From assembly GCA_049999805.1 (NCBI GenBank), contig JBNGIO010005208.1, positions 1 through 20,043 on the forward strand: 20,043 nucleotides of DNA, read 5' to 3'. The position numbers were made by a program, and so were the translations under genes. This stretch comes from Folioceros fuciformis (lineage: Eukaryota > Anthocerotophyta > Anthocerotopsida > Anthocerotales). Of this stretch, positions 1-9,700 are shown in pieces (position 1 is the stretch's first letter; every line of letters starts with the position of its first letter). Below the pieces are notes generated by a model, which was not told the origin of the DNA, did not search any database, and saw nothing but the letters and a program-made list of their open reading frames with translations.

Positions 1-425
1 TGTAAAACTAAGAAAAAGAACCCTAAATTGTATATTGCACCCCGCACCTCCTTCCGCCATGAAAGATGATTCAAAAACCCTAAGCTAATTGAATGGTGCT
101 TGAAGAATTTGGATGGTGCTGCTAAAGTTATGACGATATTTCAACCTAACTTGTGAATGGCCGGTTTGGATTGTTTTTTTCATGATCTAAACATTTATCC
201 TCAAGTATGGAATACTGATTAGGACATTTTTTTTTTAATACGTATTTTCTATGGGAATATATGATGGCATCTCGAGAATATTCTCATCCTCAACCTAGCC
301 ACGTCATCGAACCTACCTATACACCATATAGGATTTTTTCCTCTAACTGTAACCGGTATGTGGACCGAGAGGAACACATCATTTGTTCTTTATTTCGGTT
401 CATATACATAGTGTTTTAAGATTCG

Positions 426-530
426 TCCCGATTGACACCACCGTGAGGCCTCCCGATTGACACTACCGTGAGTGAGGGCTCCCGATTACCACCGCCGTGA
501 GGGCTCCCGATTGACATCGCCGTGAGGGCT
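426..530. repeat. 25-bp tandem repeat, four copies
   Basis: Four head-to-tail copies begin at 426, 451, 480 and 505. Each starts with tcccgatt and ends with ccgtgagg or ccgtgagggc. The unit is 25 bp; the second copy carries a 4-bp internal duplication (gtga), making it 29 bp. Copies differ at a few positions, so the array is not recent. No coding potential is seen. Confidence 0.85.
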
Positions 531-1119
531 CATTTACGGTTTCGGGTTTAGGTCTAGTCCAGGACGTGCACACCAACACACTTACAATAGCAACACTTTT
601 GTGCAAATGATAGCTTACGAATTACAGGGTCAAGAAGCCACAGCTGCTCTTACACAGTTCACAAGAAACATGAAGTTCATTCTGCTGGACCAGATAGGCA
701 ACAAGCCAACCTACAGCAACCTACAGCACCTTCCACAAAACATCTACAGACTAGGGTCGCTGCTGCTACAAGATCAGCCTACCATCAGCAGATACTAGAA
801 AAACTACAGGAGTTCACCAACTCTGCAACACCAACGCCAATGCCTATAACTTGCCTACACCTCCAGACCCTGCACGCCACATGCATCCCTAAACCTCGCG
901 ATCCCTATCACGAGAGGCAGCCTCCACATCTGTTGCACAGTCACGAATGTTCGCCCTTAGCTTGCGCAAATTACTTTCTAGCGACTTCACCAACCCAAGG
1001 CTGTTGTGCAAAGCATGCACCGTGTCCGCTAGGGTGTCTGTGACATTGCCTCCGTTGCTGCCTCCCGCTGTTGCGTGTCGCCCTGGTGTGCCGCGGGTGG
1101 TACCTTGCCCTTGTCCGAA

Positions 1120-1181
1120 TCGGTCGTAGGGCACAAAGTAGATGTCCCGATCGGGACATCTACTTTGTGCCCTACAACCGA
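1120..1181. repeat. Perfect 50-bp palindrome (zero-loop inverted repeat)
   Basis: The two arms 1126-1150 and 1151-1175 are exact reverse complements with no spacer. Past them, one mismatch (1125/1176) is followed by five more pairs out to 1120/1181. A symmetric dyad this long is not expected by chance. It could be a head-to-head junction of two short element ends, a foldback remnant or an assembly artefact at a hairpin. It is unlikely to be a transcriptional terminator of the bacterial type in this plant context. Confidence 0.9.
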
Positions 1182-1251
1182 ACTGTTATGTCTAAAATAT
1201 TTGGACCGTATACCGCCGCCCTAAAGTTTGTGTAAAAGAACTTGTGACCGT

Positions 1252-1270
1252 ATGGGTATTCCATACCCAT
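1252..1270. repeat. Small hairpin, 8-bp arms and 3-nt loop
   Basis: The arm atgggtat at 1252-1259 is followed by the loop tcc and the exact complement atacccat at 1263-1270. It lies in the same non-coding stretch as the larger palindrome and has no obvious partner gene. Confidence 0.6.
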
Positions 1271-1476
1271 TCAAAAACGGGAGAGACTCACTCTTTAAAA
1301 AAAAAATTCTACCATATCCCTCTCTCCGGTTCGGTATGCCATATAGTCCCCCGCGGTTTGGGTAAGTAAGTTCCCCTTTGTACTTTATTTTTTTATTAGA
1401 TAAATTATCCTTTATTTTTGGGTAGAAAAATAGAGTTTGGTCTTCATCGTGTCGGGTCGGAGCATGGACGCCGTCT

Positions 1477-1482
1477 CACGTG
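1477..1482. promoter_or_regulatory. G-box / ABRE-like CACGTG element
   Basis: CACGTG followed by GG lies about 390 bp upstream of the PADRE start codon. G-boxes of this form are bound by plant bZIP and bHLH factors and often sit in stress- and ABA-responsive promoters. Its link to the PADRE gene is inferred from position only. Confidence 0.4.
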
Positions 1483-1711
1483 GGATTATGATCGAGGATT
1501 GACTGTCAGGGCTCCAGACACACGAGATTCATGAAGTCCATGAGGTCAGAGGTGAGCTTGTCGGGTCGTGTGTGTTACCGGGCTACGCGACAGAAATGAC
1601 AGACCAGACGAACGAGATGAACGTCCAGAGTCCAGACTCCAACGGGAACACGTTTCGTGCAATGTTGTGTGCCACCCCCGTGTAGACGGCTGTGGCGGGA
1701 GTTTCGCTGCA

Positions 1712-1858
1712 ATGGCTTCCTATGACACCTTCGACGCTCCTGCCACTGGCTCTGGTTATTATAAAACATACTCCTCCTGGGACTTGGGACAACAAGACGC
1801 CGAGACCCTCTATGAGACGCTGAGACTCTGGGAGACCCTGCGATACACAGAGTCGTAG
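1712..1858 (+). CDS. Possible 48-codon upstream ORF before the PADRE gene
   Basis: An ATG at 1712 opens a 48-codon frame that stops at 1856-1858, six nucleotides before the PADRE ATG. Its product is rich in Tyr, Thr, Ser and Glu and matches nothing I know. A TATA-like element sits inside it at 1760-1767. If transcription starts below that element, the frame would not be in the mRNA and this is only promoter DNA. If a start further upstream is used, it would be a uORF able to dampen translation of the main frame. I consider real protein function unlikely. Confidence 0.25.
   Translation: MASYDTFDAPATGSGYYKTYSSWDLGQQDAETLYETLRLWETLRYTES
1760..1767 (+). promoter_or_regulatory. TATA box for the PADRE gene
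   Basis: TATAAAAC lies 98 bp before the PADRE start codon, which would allow a transcription start near 1790 and a 5' leader of about 70 nt. It is the only good TATA match in the 300 bp upstream of the gene. Confidence 0.5.
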
Positions 1859-1864
1859 TTTGGA

Positions 1865-2476
1865 ATGGCGTCTTTGCCGAGGATGGAGCGCGCCGAGAGG
1901 ACCTGGAATGGCGCGAGCGTCGGGGACGGAGCCTGGCGTTTGCTGCGGCTGCTGCGGCCGATTCGGAAGCTGGTGAAGGGAGTGCTGAGCAGGCGAGGCC
2001 AATTGGTGAGCGGAGGCGGAAAGGAGGAAACGGCTGCGGGGCCGGTGCTGGCCCCGGCGACGGTGCTGCAGCCGGACGGGGAGGCTGTGGATTATCGCGG
2101 GAGGACGCGGTGCTGTCACGCGATGCGGCAGTATCCTTCGTACAGGCTGTGCCCGACCAGCGCGCTGGTGCTGAGGCAAGAGAGTTACCTACTCGCGGAC
2201 GACGAGTGGCTGCAGCCGGGGGAGATTTACATTCTTGTGCCGAGGGGGAAGGGGATCCTCGAGCCAGACGCCAAGATTCCTATTTCGATCAAGAATTATA
2301 GTACGATTGTGGCCAGGTTCAATCCCGAGAGCATCCACGTCCGAGTGGGAAGTGGTCCTGTGAGTTATCGCCACGAGCAAATGCAATTAACACCGACGCA
2401 GGTTACGCGGGAGGGAACGGACTGGAAGAGGGGGAGGTCGGTGCACAAAGCGACTATGCCTCGCATTTCGGAGTGA
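1865..2476 (+). CDS. PADRE (DUF4228) domain protein, 203 aa
   Basis: This is an intronless frame with an ATG at 1865. Residues about 63-126 match the PADRE/DUF4228 family. The signature begins TVLQPDGEAVDYRG, continues through a Tyr-Pro-Ser-Tyr segment (residues 90-93) and ends LQPGEIYILVP. In the family this is the 'V..DG...Y..P......P.....D..L..G..Y.LLP' pattern. PADRE proteins are small land-plant proteins induced by pathogens and abiotic stress; their biochemistry is not known. The usual N-terminal Met-Gly-Asn (N-myristoylation) is absent. Instead there is a basic stretch of about 60 residues before the domain, with an Arg/Leu-rich part at residues 25-45. The C-terminal 75 residues are basic and probably disordered. 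The gene is convergent with the DUF26 gene, whose stop lies 195 bp away. The family is fairly sure; the exact start is less so. Confidence 0.78.
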   Translation: MASLPRMERAERTWNGASVGDGAWRLLRLLRPIRKLVKGVLSRRGQLVSGGGKEETAAGPVLAPATVLQPDGEAVDYRGRTRCCHAMRQYPSYRLCPTSALVLRQESYLLADDEWLQPGEIYILVPRGKGILEPDAKIPISIKNYSTIVARFNPESIHVRVGSGPVSYRHEQMQLTPTQVTREGTDWKRGRSVHKATMPRISE

Positions 2477-2671
2477 AATGGAGTGCATTTCGAATTTGCC
2501 AGCTCTGTCTTACAAGGCAGTCTTGGATAAACGCTTGGTGCACTTGTCTAGATCGACCTAGGTGGATTATAGCATTATTAGGTTGGCTTGGCTGTGGCCA
2601 TGAATTTTGCGACATTGCGGACAGTAGACAGCTACGATGACAGACGATCACGACTCTTCTTCCGCAGTGAG

Positions 2672-3166
2672 CTAATCGACTGCATACCGATCCCATGGAG
2701 ACATCTGTTTGCTGAAGTGCGTGTTGGGAGGCAACCAGCGGACGAAGCAGTCGGGGGAGTACACTGCAGCTGCTTTCTTCCTCACGCAGAACCAGTTTCC
2801 CAACGCGTCTGTGAGTCGCTGTAAGCACCAGCTGCAATCTTCCCGGCTCTTCATGGTCGCCGATTCTTTACAGGCCGCCCTGTATTTGATCTGTCCGATG
2901 TACTCTTCCTGGAATGGGAATCTGAAGATTTGCCCGGGACCGACTGGCCACATGTACGGTGCATCCACCTTCACAATCTTCTTCGTCCTCGCCACATAGA
3001 AAGCGAAGGTGCTGTTTTCTTTGTAGGACTGCTGTCCACATTCAATCTTCAGCGGCCTGATCCGAGGGGTGGATGTCTTGTTCTTGTGGCCCGATACTTC
3101 GTCTACCGCAGTGAGCAGCAGACCTAGTGTACATGTCGCTACCAGCCACGGCTTCAGCTGCTCCAT
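2672..3166 (-). CDS. Secreted single-domain Gnk2/DUF26 cysteine-rich protein, 164 aa
   Basis: An intronless frame runs from the ATG at 3166 to a TAG stop. Residues 1-26 form a signal peptide with a Leu/Ala-rich core ending near VSG, so the product should be secreted to the apoplast. The rest is one Gnk2-homologous (DUF26, salt-stress/antifungal) domain. It has the six cysteines expected for three disulfides: C43, C99, C111, C114, C127 and C140, ending in the typical CFVRW. The family motif is usually C-x8-C-x2-C; here C99-C111-C114 gives C-x11-C-x2-C, a three-residue insertion. There is no second DUF26 domain, transmembrane segment or kinase, so it resembles ginkbilobin-like CRRSPs, not receptor kinases. 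Family members bind mannose or act in antifungal defence; I cannot assign a ligand. No in-frame break is seen. Confidence 0.82.
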   Translation of the reverse strand: MEQLKPWLVATCTLGLLLTAVDEVSGHKNKTSTPRIRPLKIECGQQSYKENSTFAFYVARTKKIVKVDAPYMWPVGPGQIFRFPFQEEYIGQIKYRAACKESATMKSREDCSWCLQRLTDALGNWFCVRKKAAAVYSPDCFVRWLPPNTHFSKQMSPWDRYAVD

Positions 3167-3773
3167 AATGAGAACGCCCTTGTGGTTTAGCCAGGTTAGG
3201 TGAAGTCTAGTCGCCCCCTTTATGTGATGACGTAATGCAGTAGAAGTCGGTCAGCAAACTCTAGATACTTTTCAACAGATTCTGGAAGATGCTCCTCGTT
3301 GGGAGAAAGAACATTCTGCTGATCTGCATTCCAAAGCTGCTAGGAGAACGGCGTTCTAGGACATCGTGTCCAATCTGTTCCTACTAGGCTGACACAGAAG
3401 TACTACCTTCGATGGACTAGTTTTGTTGCGCACTCAGTCCTCCATTCAAACCTTGACCAATCCCAGAGGACAAAGAAGTTGTTGAACTTTATTACAAACC
3501 TGTCAAGCTCGCAAACCTCCAGCGCAGTGGCTGGTTGTTGTAGCCTGCAACTCACAAGACTGCAATGCCCAGGGCGTACAGCAGGCCAACGAGGCATGCA
3601 TGTGACCACAGAACACTGCCTTGCTCTAACCTGCTTCTAGAGCTTGTGCGAATGTAGCTTCACCCACCCCCTGAGATCACGCGGACCGAATGATGCCCGC
3701 ATAAAATTACCTTAAAATACCATGACTCATCAACATCATGTTTCCTCCAGCGTCCAACTCAACCGGTTCTGTT
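3167..3773. other. Spacer between the Gnk2 gene and the dikinase 3' end
   Basis: This 607-bp stretch should hold the promoter of the minus-strand Gnk2 gene and the 3' untranslated region of the dikinase. Only short open frames occur. A TGACGTAA element lies at 3228-3235, and on the minus strand a weak TATA-like acataaagg lies between it and the Gnk2 start. No canonical AATAAA was found close to the dikinase stop. Confidence 0.5.
3228..3235 (-). promoter_or_regulatory. TGACG / CRE-like bZIP element upstream of the Gnk2 gene
   Basis: TGACGTAA (TTACGTCA on the gene strand) lies about 62 bp before the Gnk2 ATG, just upstream of a weak TATA-like site. TGACG is the core bound by TGA-class bZIP factors in salicylate- and defence-responsive promoters, which fits the likely defence role of the gene. 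The functional link is inferred. Confidence 0.35.
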
Positions 3774-6700
3774 TCAAAGAATCTGCGGCCTTGACTGTAC
3801 GACTGCGAAACTGCCATTCCTGTACACTCCTTCTATATCCTGCACAGTCAGACAACATCCATCCACAGTTTCAGATGATGCTGGGTGCAATCCGCGGCTG
3901 ATTCTGGCAACCCCACGTCGTGCAACATACCTGAGGTTCCCCGCCAAATGCACCCTCCACAGCCAAGCCGACCTTAACAATCCCCTTAATCAGCTGTTCC
4001 CGAAACTGTGAAGCGCGAAGAAAAGCGGTTGTCAAGGGACTCTACGACTACACACCACGACTTGGCTGCCTAACGGACGGGAAGCATCTCCTCATTGTTT
4101 TAGGGGCTTACAGGTAAATCCCACAATAGACGTTCCTGTGCGTAGTCCACCAAGATTTCTTCTGGTGGGTCTATCATCTTGCTATCGTACCTGCAGTAGC
4201 CCAGTTGGTAAGCATTTACAGATGCCTCGGCCAAGTGCCAGAACCTCATGACAGCTGACGAAACTTACAGGCCAGCCCCAGCAAATGACTCCAAATCCTC
4301 TCCGTTGGAGTCTGAGCGAGCGATCAAAGACGCCTCAGACGCGAATATAGCAATGGCTTTCGAGGGTAGGGACTCTATGCTTGGCCCTGCATTCGAACGC
4401 AATGAACAGAAGATGAGACACGAAACAAGGCAGGGCTTACGGGCCCTTGCACTTCTTTCTTTGTTTCTCACTTGCATTCAAGCCTTTTGAGATGCTGAAG
4501 CTGAGGGCACGACCATTGGAATTGCCTACCAAAACCTCGCCGAGCCCTGCCACCACCTGTCACGTAGTTCACACCACCCACTTCTTACCAGGATTCCATG
4601 CAAGGTGTCAGAATCAAAACAAAAAGATAAGGAAGGAGAATAGTGAGTACCTCACAGAACATGACTGTCGTGTCTTTAGTAACTGGATGGGCAGTGTGCA
4701 AAACGAAGGCATACTCAGCAGGGATAACCTTCTGAAGTAAGCATCCCATGTGAAGCGCATCATCGTCAATGCCTTGCGACCGACGGCTTAACCTGTGAAA
4801 CCATCACATCTTGAGTGATAATGCTCTTTGTCTTCAAAGGACGACATTTTATGATCGGCTTCACGCTTGCTGTCAATCTGACGTTACCATGCTCTGTCTG
4901 TCCACTTGCTGGCCCACACACCACAGACTGCTTGCCATACACTATCCCATCTGTGCTTCCTTTTCCAGGCACCAGCTTCTATCAAACCCAACTCTTCAGC
5001 AGCATGCGTAAGAGACTCTTGTAGACGTCGTGGAGCTACCAGGTCCTGGCTGACCATCTCCCTGAGCCGCACCAGCTCACCTGGTACTCTGGACCAAGGG
5101 AACAGAGAAGAGGTGTATCAGGATAAACGTGTCCTCCCTACGATATAGATCAACCGCCATGGCCAACTTTCAGGTGAGAGAAAACCTACCCTGACTTCAA
5201 CGAGTGCGCTCTCATATCTTGAAGGCAAGCCCTCATGGCTGACGCCGTACCAGCATTGATGGGGTCATTCAAGACCTTTCCAAACACGTCAAATGGCAGG
5301 CTGATGGCAAGCGGGAACTGAGAAGAAAATCATGTCAGCATGCAGGAGACAGGCCCCCACGCCACGAATTTGAAAGGTAGCAGAACAATCATTCCAGACG
5401 ATTGCCTACCTGTATCAGGGCATCCGGCAAGAGTGCCCGCAACTTTGCAATGTTAAGAGCTTTCCCACCTACTTTCCCTTCATCAAACTCTTGTTCTGTC
5501 AACAACCACTTGAATACCCAATTTTGTACAAGCTCAGTCGCTGCGATGTTATCCTTCTCAGAACAAAAGAAAGTACATGGCACACCCGAGCCTGTAACAT
5601 ATCTCACCTTTGCAGATGGCGAAACTGGAGACACATCTGCAAAATGTGGGCAAGCTTCAGCATAGCTACCACTAACTCAGACTACGACGTTTGAAAGAAA
5701 AGTGACTGACTGCAAAGCCATTTTCAAAGGACACCGATTTCTCACAAGAGCGAAGCATGGTCTTGAGAAAACTTTGATCAGCGATATCCAAAGAGTCTTC
5801 TTCCACAATGACTCTTCCAGTGGTTTCCAGCTTCACAATAGCTCGATGCCCTGCAACCGAGTCTGTTAGATACATGCGCTAGGGAGAAGGGCTATCTGAA
5901 GGGCCACCTTGGATAGAGAAGAGAAGGACTGAATCAGTGAAATGTTGTCGCTAACCTTCAAGGGACTTCAGTGCATCGAATTCGGTCTGATCACAGCAGG
6001 TGGCAAGGAAAACCTTGAAATGAAAACAAGTACGATTAGCGGCAGTGTCCAGTACAAGCGGACCTAGCACAAGCAGATGGTAGCTCAAAGGATGATCCCA
6101 AACCGATTGAAATACTGACAAGAACAACCCAGTGAAACTACCTACTTTGCTGTTGCGAGCTCGAATTGCCACATGGCTCAGAACATCAACAGATGCCGAG
6201 CTCAAAACAGCAGAAACCCCATCGGGTATATCCTCCATGCCACCCACCTTTCGTGTCCAGAAACAACGACACTTGTGAGGGAGGTGTACAGCCAAGGAAT
6301 GCAATAGTGACTCTTTGGTAAGGAAAATGACCATAACAAGTTGAGATGTGGTGGAACCCAAAAAGACACCTTGCCTGCTCCATGGACCTGTAAGACACCG
6401 ATGCATTTGTACTCACGAAGCAGAAAGCGTAACAACCTTATCAGTTACGATGACTTGCCGAGACGAGTACATGGCGCCCTGCACATCCGCTAGTGATGGT
6501 ACTACCAGCACCGTTCCCCTCGCAATATCGTGGTGACTCACAACCTGTCGGCGGTCATCACAGGGGAATGACAATGAGTGACTTCAGGGAACCCCGCTCC
6601 ACAGGTATTTTGCAGGCATAACGCTGGCAGCCCATTTACAAGAAGCAAAGTTTGTAGACATGCCTGCCATGAGCTCAAGTTTGCAGTAGCACGTAGCATA

Positions 6701-9700
6701 GGTTGTAGCTTCTGTACGAGTGTTGACAAATGGAACAAGGACTGGCCCCGTACTACCTGCCGCATTGCAATGTTCCCATTAGCGATTTGGACTTCACCGT
6801 CAAGTACAGATGCGCATCGGCTCATCGTGCAGATATGATGCACAGTAAGGACCTCTTCACCAAAATTCCTGACATAGGCTTCTGGAATATCACAAGCGTT
6901 TCCCAGAAGCTCAGCATGAGGTTGCACTAGCCTGTAGATGCCATCCATGTAGTCTGGAAACAAATTTGATTATGATGAGAAACAACCCGGGAATTCGTGA
7001 CAACTGGAAGACAGAGACCGAAACTGACAATTTTCACCAACCTTGAAGTGCTATCAAAATTCGGTCCACAGCAGCCAAAGCAAGAAAAGCCCAATCCTGG
7101 GTCCATCTGCACTCGCTCTTCACCTGTTTTCACGTTACGGCAATCGAGGCATGAACGACCGTGAGACGGGAAGCTGTGTTGGACGCAAATTGAGGACAAA
7201 GTACATCATCTTAGCTCACCCTGTTCCAGTACGATCGGCACATTCTGAAGTGCTCGCTCTCAGACGCAATAGCAGCATTGGATAGCACAAGAGCAATGAG
7301 CTCACAGAGGTCATCCCCACTTAAGGTAGCCTGCATTCAGAAAGAAAACCATGGGTGGTGATCCTAGAGCTACAGAAGAAATAGACGACCACTTGCTGGA
7401 GCCTCGACAATCACCTTGTCAATGCGCCCCAAGCATAGCCCAAAAAAGCCATCAAGAGCAATGTCTAAGAGAAGAACGTCTCGGCTGGCCCAATTCGCCC
7501 TCCAAACTCTCTCAAGCCGTTGCCTGGCTTCAACCACCTTTCCGGGAATCCACCAAGCATCTCGATTTGAAAAAATATTGTACAGCATACCCTTCAGCTC
7601 ATCATCCAAAAATCCTTTGCTCATTTCCAGCATTACATCAAGATCAGCTCCGGAATGTACGGTCTTCAGAATCCACAGAAAATGCTGCAAATTTCGATGG
7701 GCAGAAGAGCTCGCTATTGTTATCATCAACTCCCTCTTATCTTGAAACTGGTTAACAACAACAGCAGGCCGAGGGCACCGATTTTACTTGGAAGGCAGGA
7801 ATAAGATGGGGCAGGTAGATGGGCGTGGCAGTGATTGGGTGATCCATAGTCTCTAACCAATCCTTGGAGACACCTCCGTTGTCCCTAAAGAGGAAAAAGT
7901 ACGGTCCAACTTTTGTGAGCATCATAGACTTTGATGGGAATCAGTGGCTTAAAGAATGGCACACGGGCGCGTCACCATAAAGTTCTGTAGAAATTATCCA
8001 TGCTATTCGTGTTGAGAAAATGAAGGTATGCCTGTACAAACACCACGAAACTATATGAGACAATGCTGCTCCAGACAGGGTGTGTGAAACACCTTCTCAG
8101 GTCGTGCCTTCCTCAGTGCTACGAACGTGGACTACGATTCTACCTCACAAATATGGATGTCTTCAGGTGAGGTATTCGTGTGCAGCTTTTGATGCCATTG
8201 CTCTAGAAAGGGCTCTTCAATGCCTGGTCTGCACACTCGCATTTAGGAACGATAAACCTCCAGACACAGAAAGTCACTGGCTTGAGCAAATCTAAGCAAG
8301 ACAGAAGCATCACACCTGGTTTACCTGTGCCCCTCCCTGATCCCATGTTCTCGCATTATGTTCAAGATTCTGCAGTGACAGCGGACTGTCAAGTGAGAAG
8401 TGGATCTCCTGTTGTGTTCACGAAGATGACAAATCACCTGCTTGAGATGACACATACCCCATCCTTATCTGCTCAGAATCACCACCCCCACGTGGAAGAG
8501 TGGCCATGGCCATGCGGGCCAAACGGCGAACGGCAGGGTCGTTCCCAGATTTAGCTTTCTCTGACATCAGGGTTGCAAGCCTCTGAGATTGTTGCAAACC
8601 AGCTTAGTAAACCCTTCTCCGACAGAAAAGTACAGATATGTATTGAATTTTGAGCATGGACAACACCAAACGGCGCTACCTCTTGCACATGGGCTATGTC
8701 CTTGGATTGATAGTTGCAATTGCGGTACCAGGTTAGCTACAGAATAGGGTACGGAGATATTAGACACATATTTCCACCTCCAAATTGACTGGCTTCCATC
8801 AGGTCAACAGTGAAGAGCAGCTTGGGCAGTGGGATGAACCTGCTTATTTGCAGAGAAGCGGAGCCAGGTATAAATCAGGGCCATCCCCTCAGCCCCTATC
8901 GCCTCAGCTGCATCTAGAAGCTCAGCTGCCAGAATGAAACGGCTGAAGAGCGACCAATTGCTGTAAGATTTCTCTGGGACAACCACCTAACAGAAGCACC
9001 ATGTATCTTAGACCACGATGACGTCAGGACCCCGTCCGATTGGATTGCAGAGGACAGCATACTTGGAAGCAGCAATCAATTAGCTATTTGCAGGCCGCTT
9101 TACTTGTGCGATAAGAGCAGGCATGTCCAACATCTTAAGCGGAACGGTGAAGCAGCCATTGTTGTTGTACCAGTTGCCGTCTTTATCCTGCCAAAGACGA
9201 GGACGCACACGGAGTCGAGCTTCAGATGTTTTTCCCTTCCCCCGAACATTGTTGCTCGATGGTTTGAATTAAAAAAGACTTCTCTTACTCGGAGAACGAA
9301 CACAATGCGCTGAGGAATCTCATCTTCGGGAATGGTCATCACTACCTGATAGGGCCATACACAAGACTGTGTGAGCAACCCCTTCAAGAGACAATTGAAC
9401 CAGAAACTCCACAGACTTCAGATGTCCGGGTTGTTACAGGTCGAAGCCATCGGATCTCACCTGCCATGTATCAAGGTCGGGGTCATCCTGCTTTTGGACA
9501 AGGAAATCCCATCATCAACGTTACAACAGGACCAAATCCTGTCAAACTAGTTGTTTGAGGAGCTTGCAACCGACAAGAGGAGTCCCAGAGAAGACGCTGT
9601 TAGACTACCTGGTAGTGGCCAGGCCCGATAGAAGCGAAGGGCGTTTCCACTGCCTTGTCGTTCACTTGAGAGGAATTCGCGGGCCACCAGGAGCTGTTAG

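Larger units (their letters stand above)
1..1430. other. Repeat-rich region without a supported gene
   Basis: No convincing gene is visible here. The first 400 bases are AT-rich. A 25-bp tandem array lies at 426-530, a large palindrome at 1120-1181 and a small hairpin at 1252-1270. Between about 600 and 1125 there are short open frames on both strands, at most 81 codons and mostly without an ATG start. On the plus strand this stretch is rich in CA and CAG triplets and could be a decayed coding fragment of a mobile element, but no domain or motif is recognisable. Confidence 0.5.

Noticed and set aside
889-1134. 81-codon minus-strand frame as a gene
   Set aside because: It begins with GTG, has no domain and abuts the palindrome. 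It may be a decayed element fragment but cannot be supported.
1583-2179. 198-codon minus-strand frame
   Set aside because: It is antisense to the PADRE gene, rich in Arg, Pro and His, with no recognisable domain.
9430-9500. Micro-exon encoding DDPDLDTWQ between dikinase exons 2 and 3
   Set aside because: It has plausible splice sites, but exons 2 and 3 join in phase without it and homologous CBM45 modules continue directly from one to the other.
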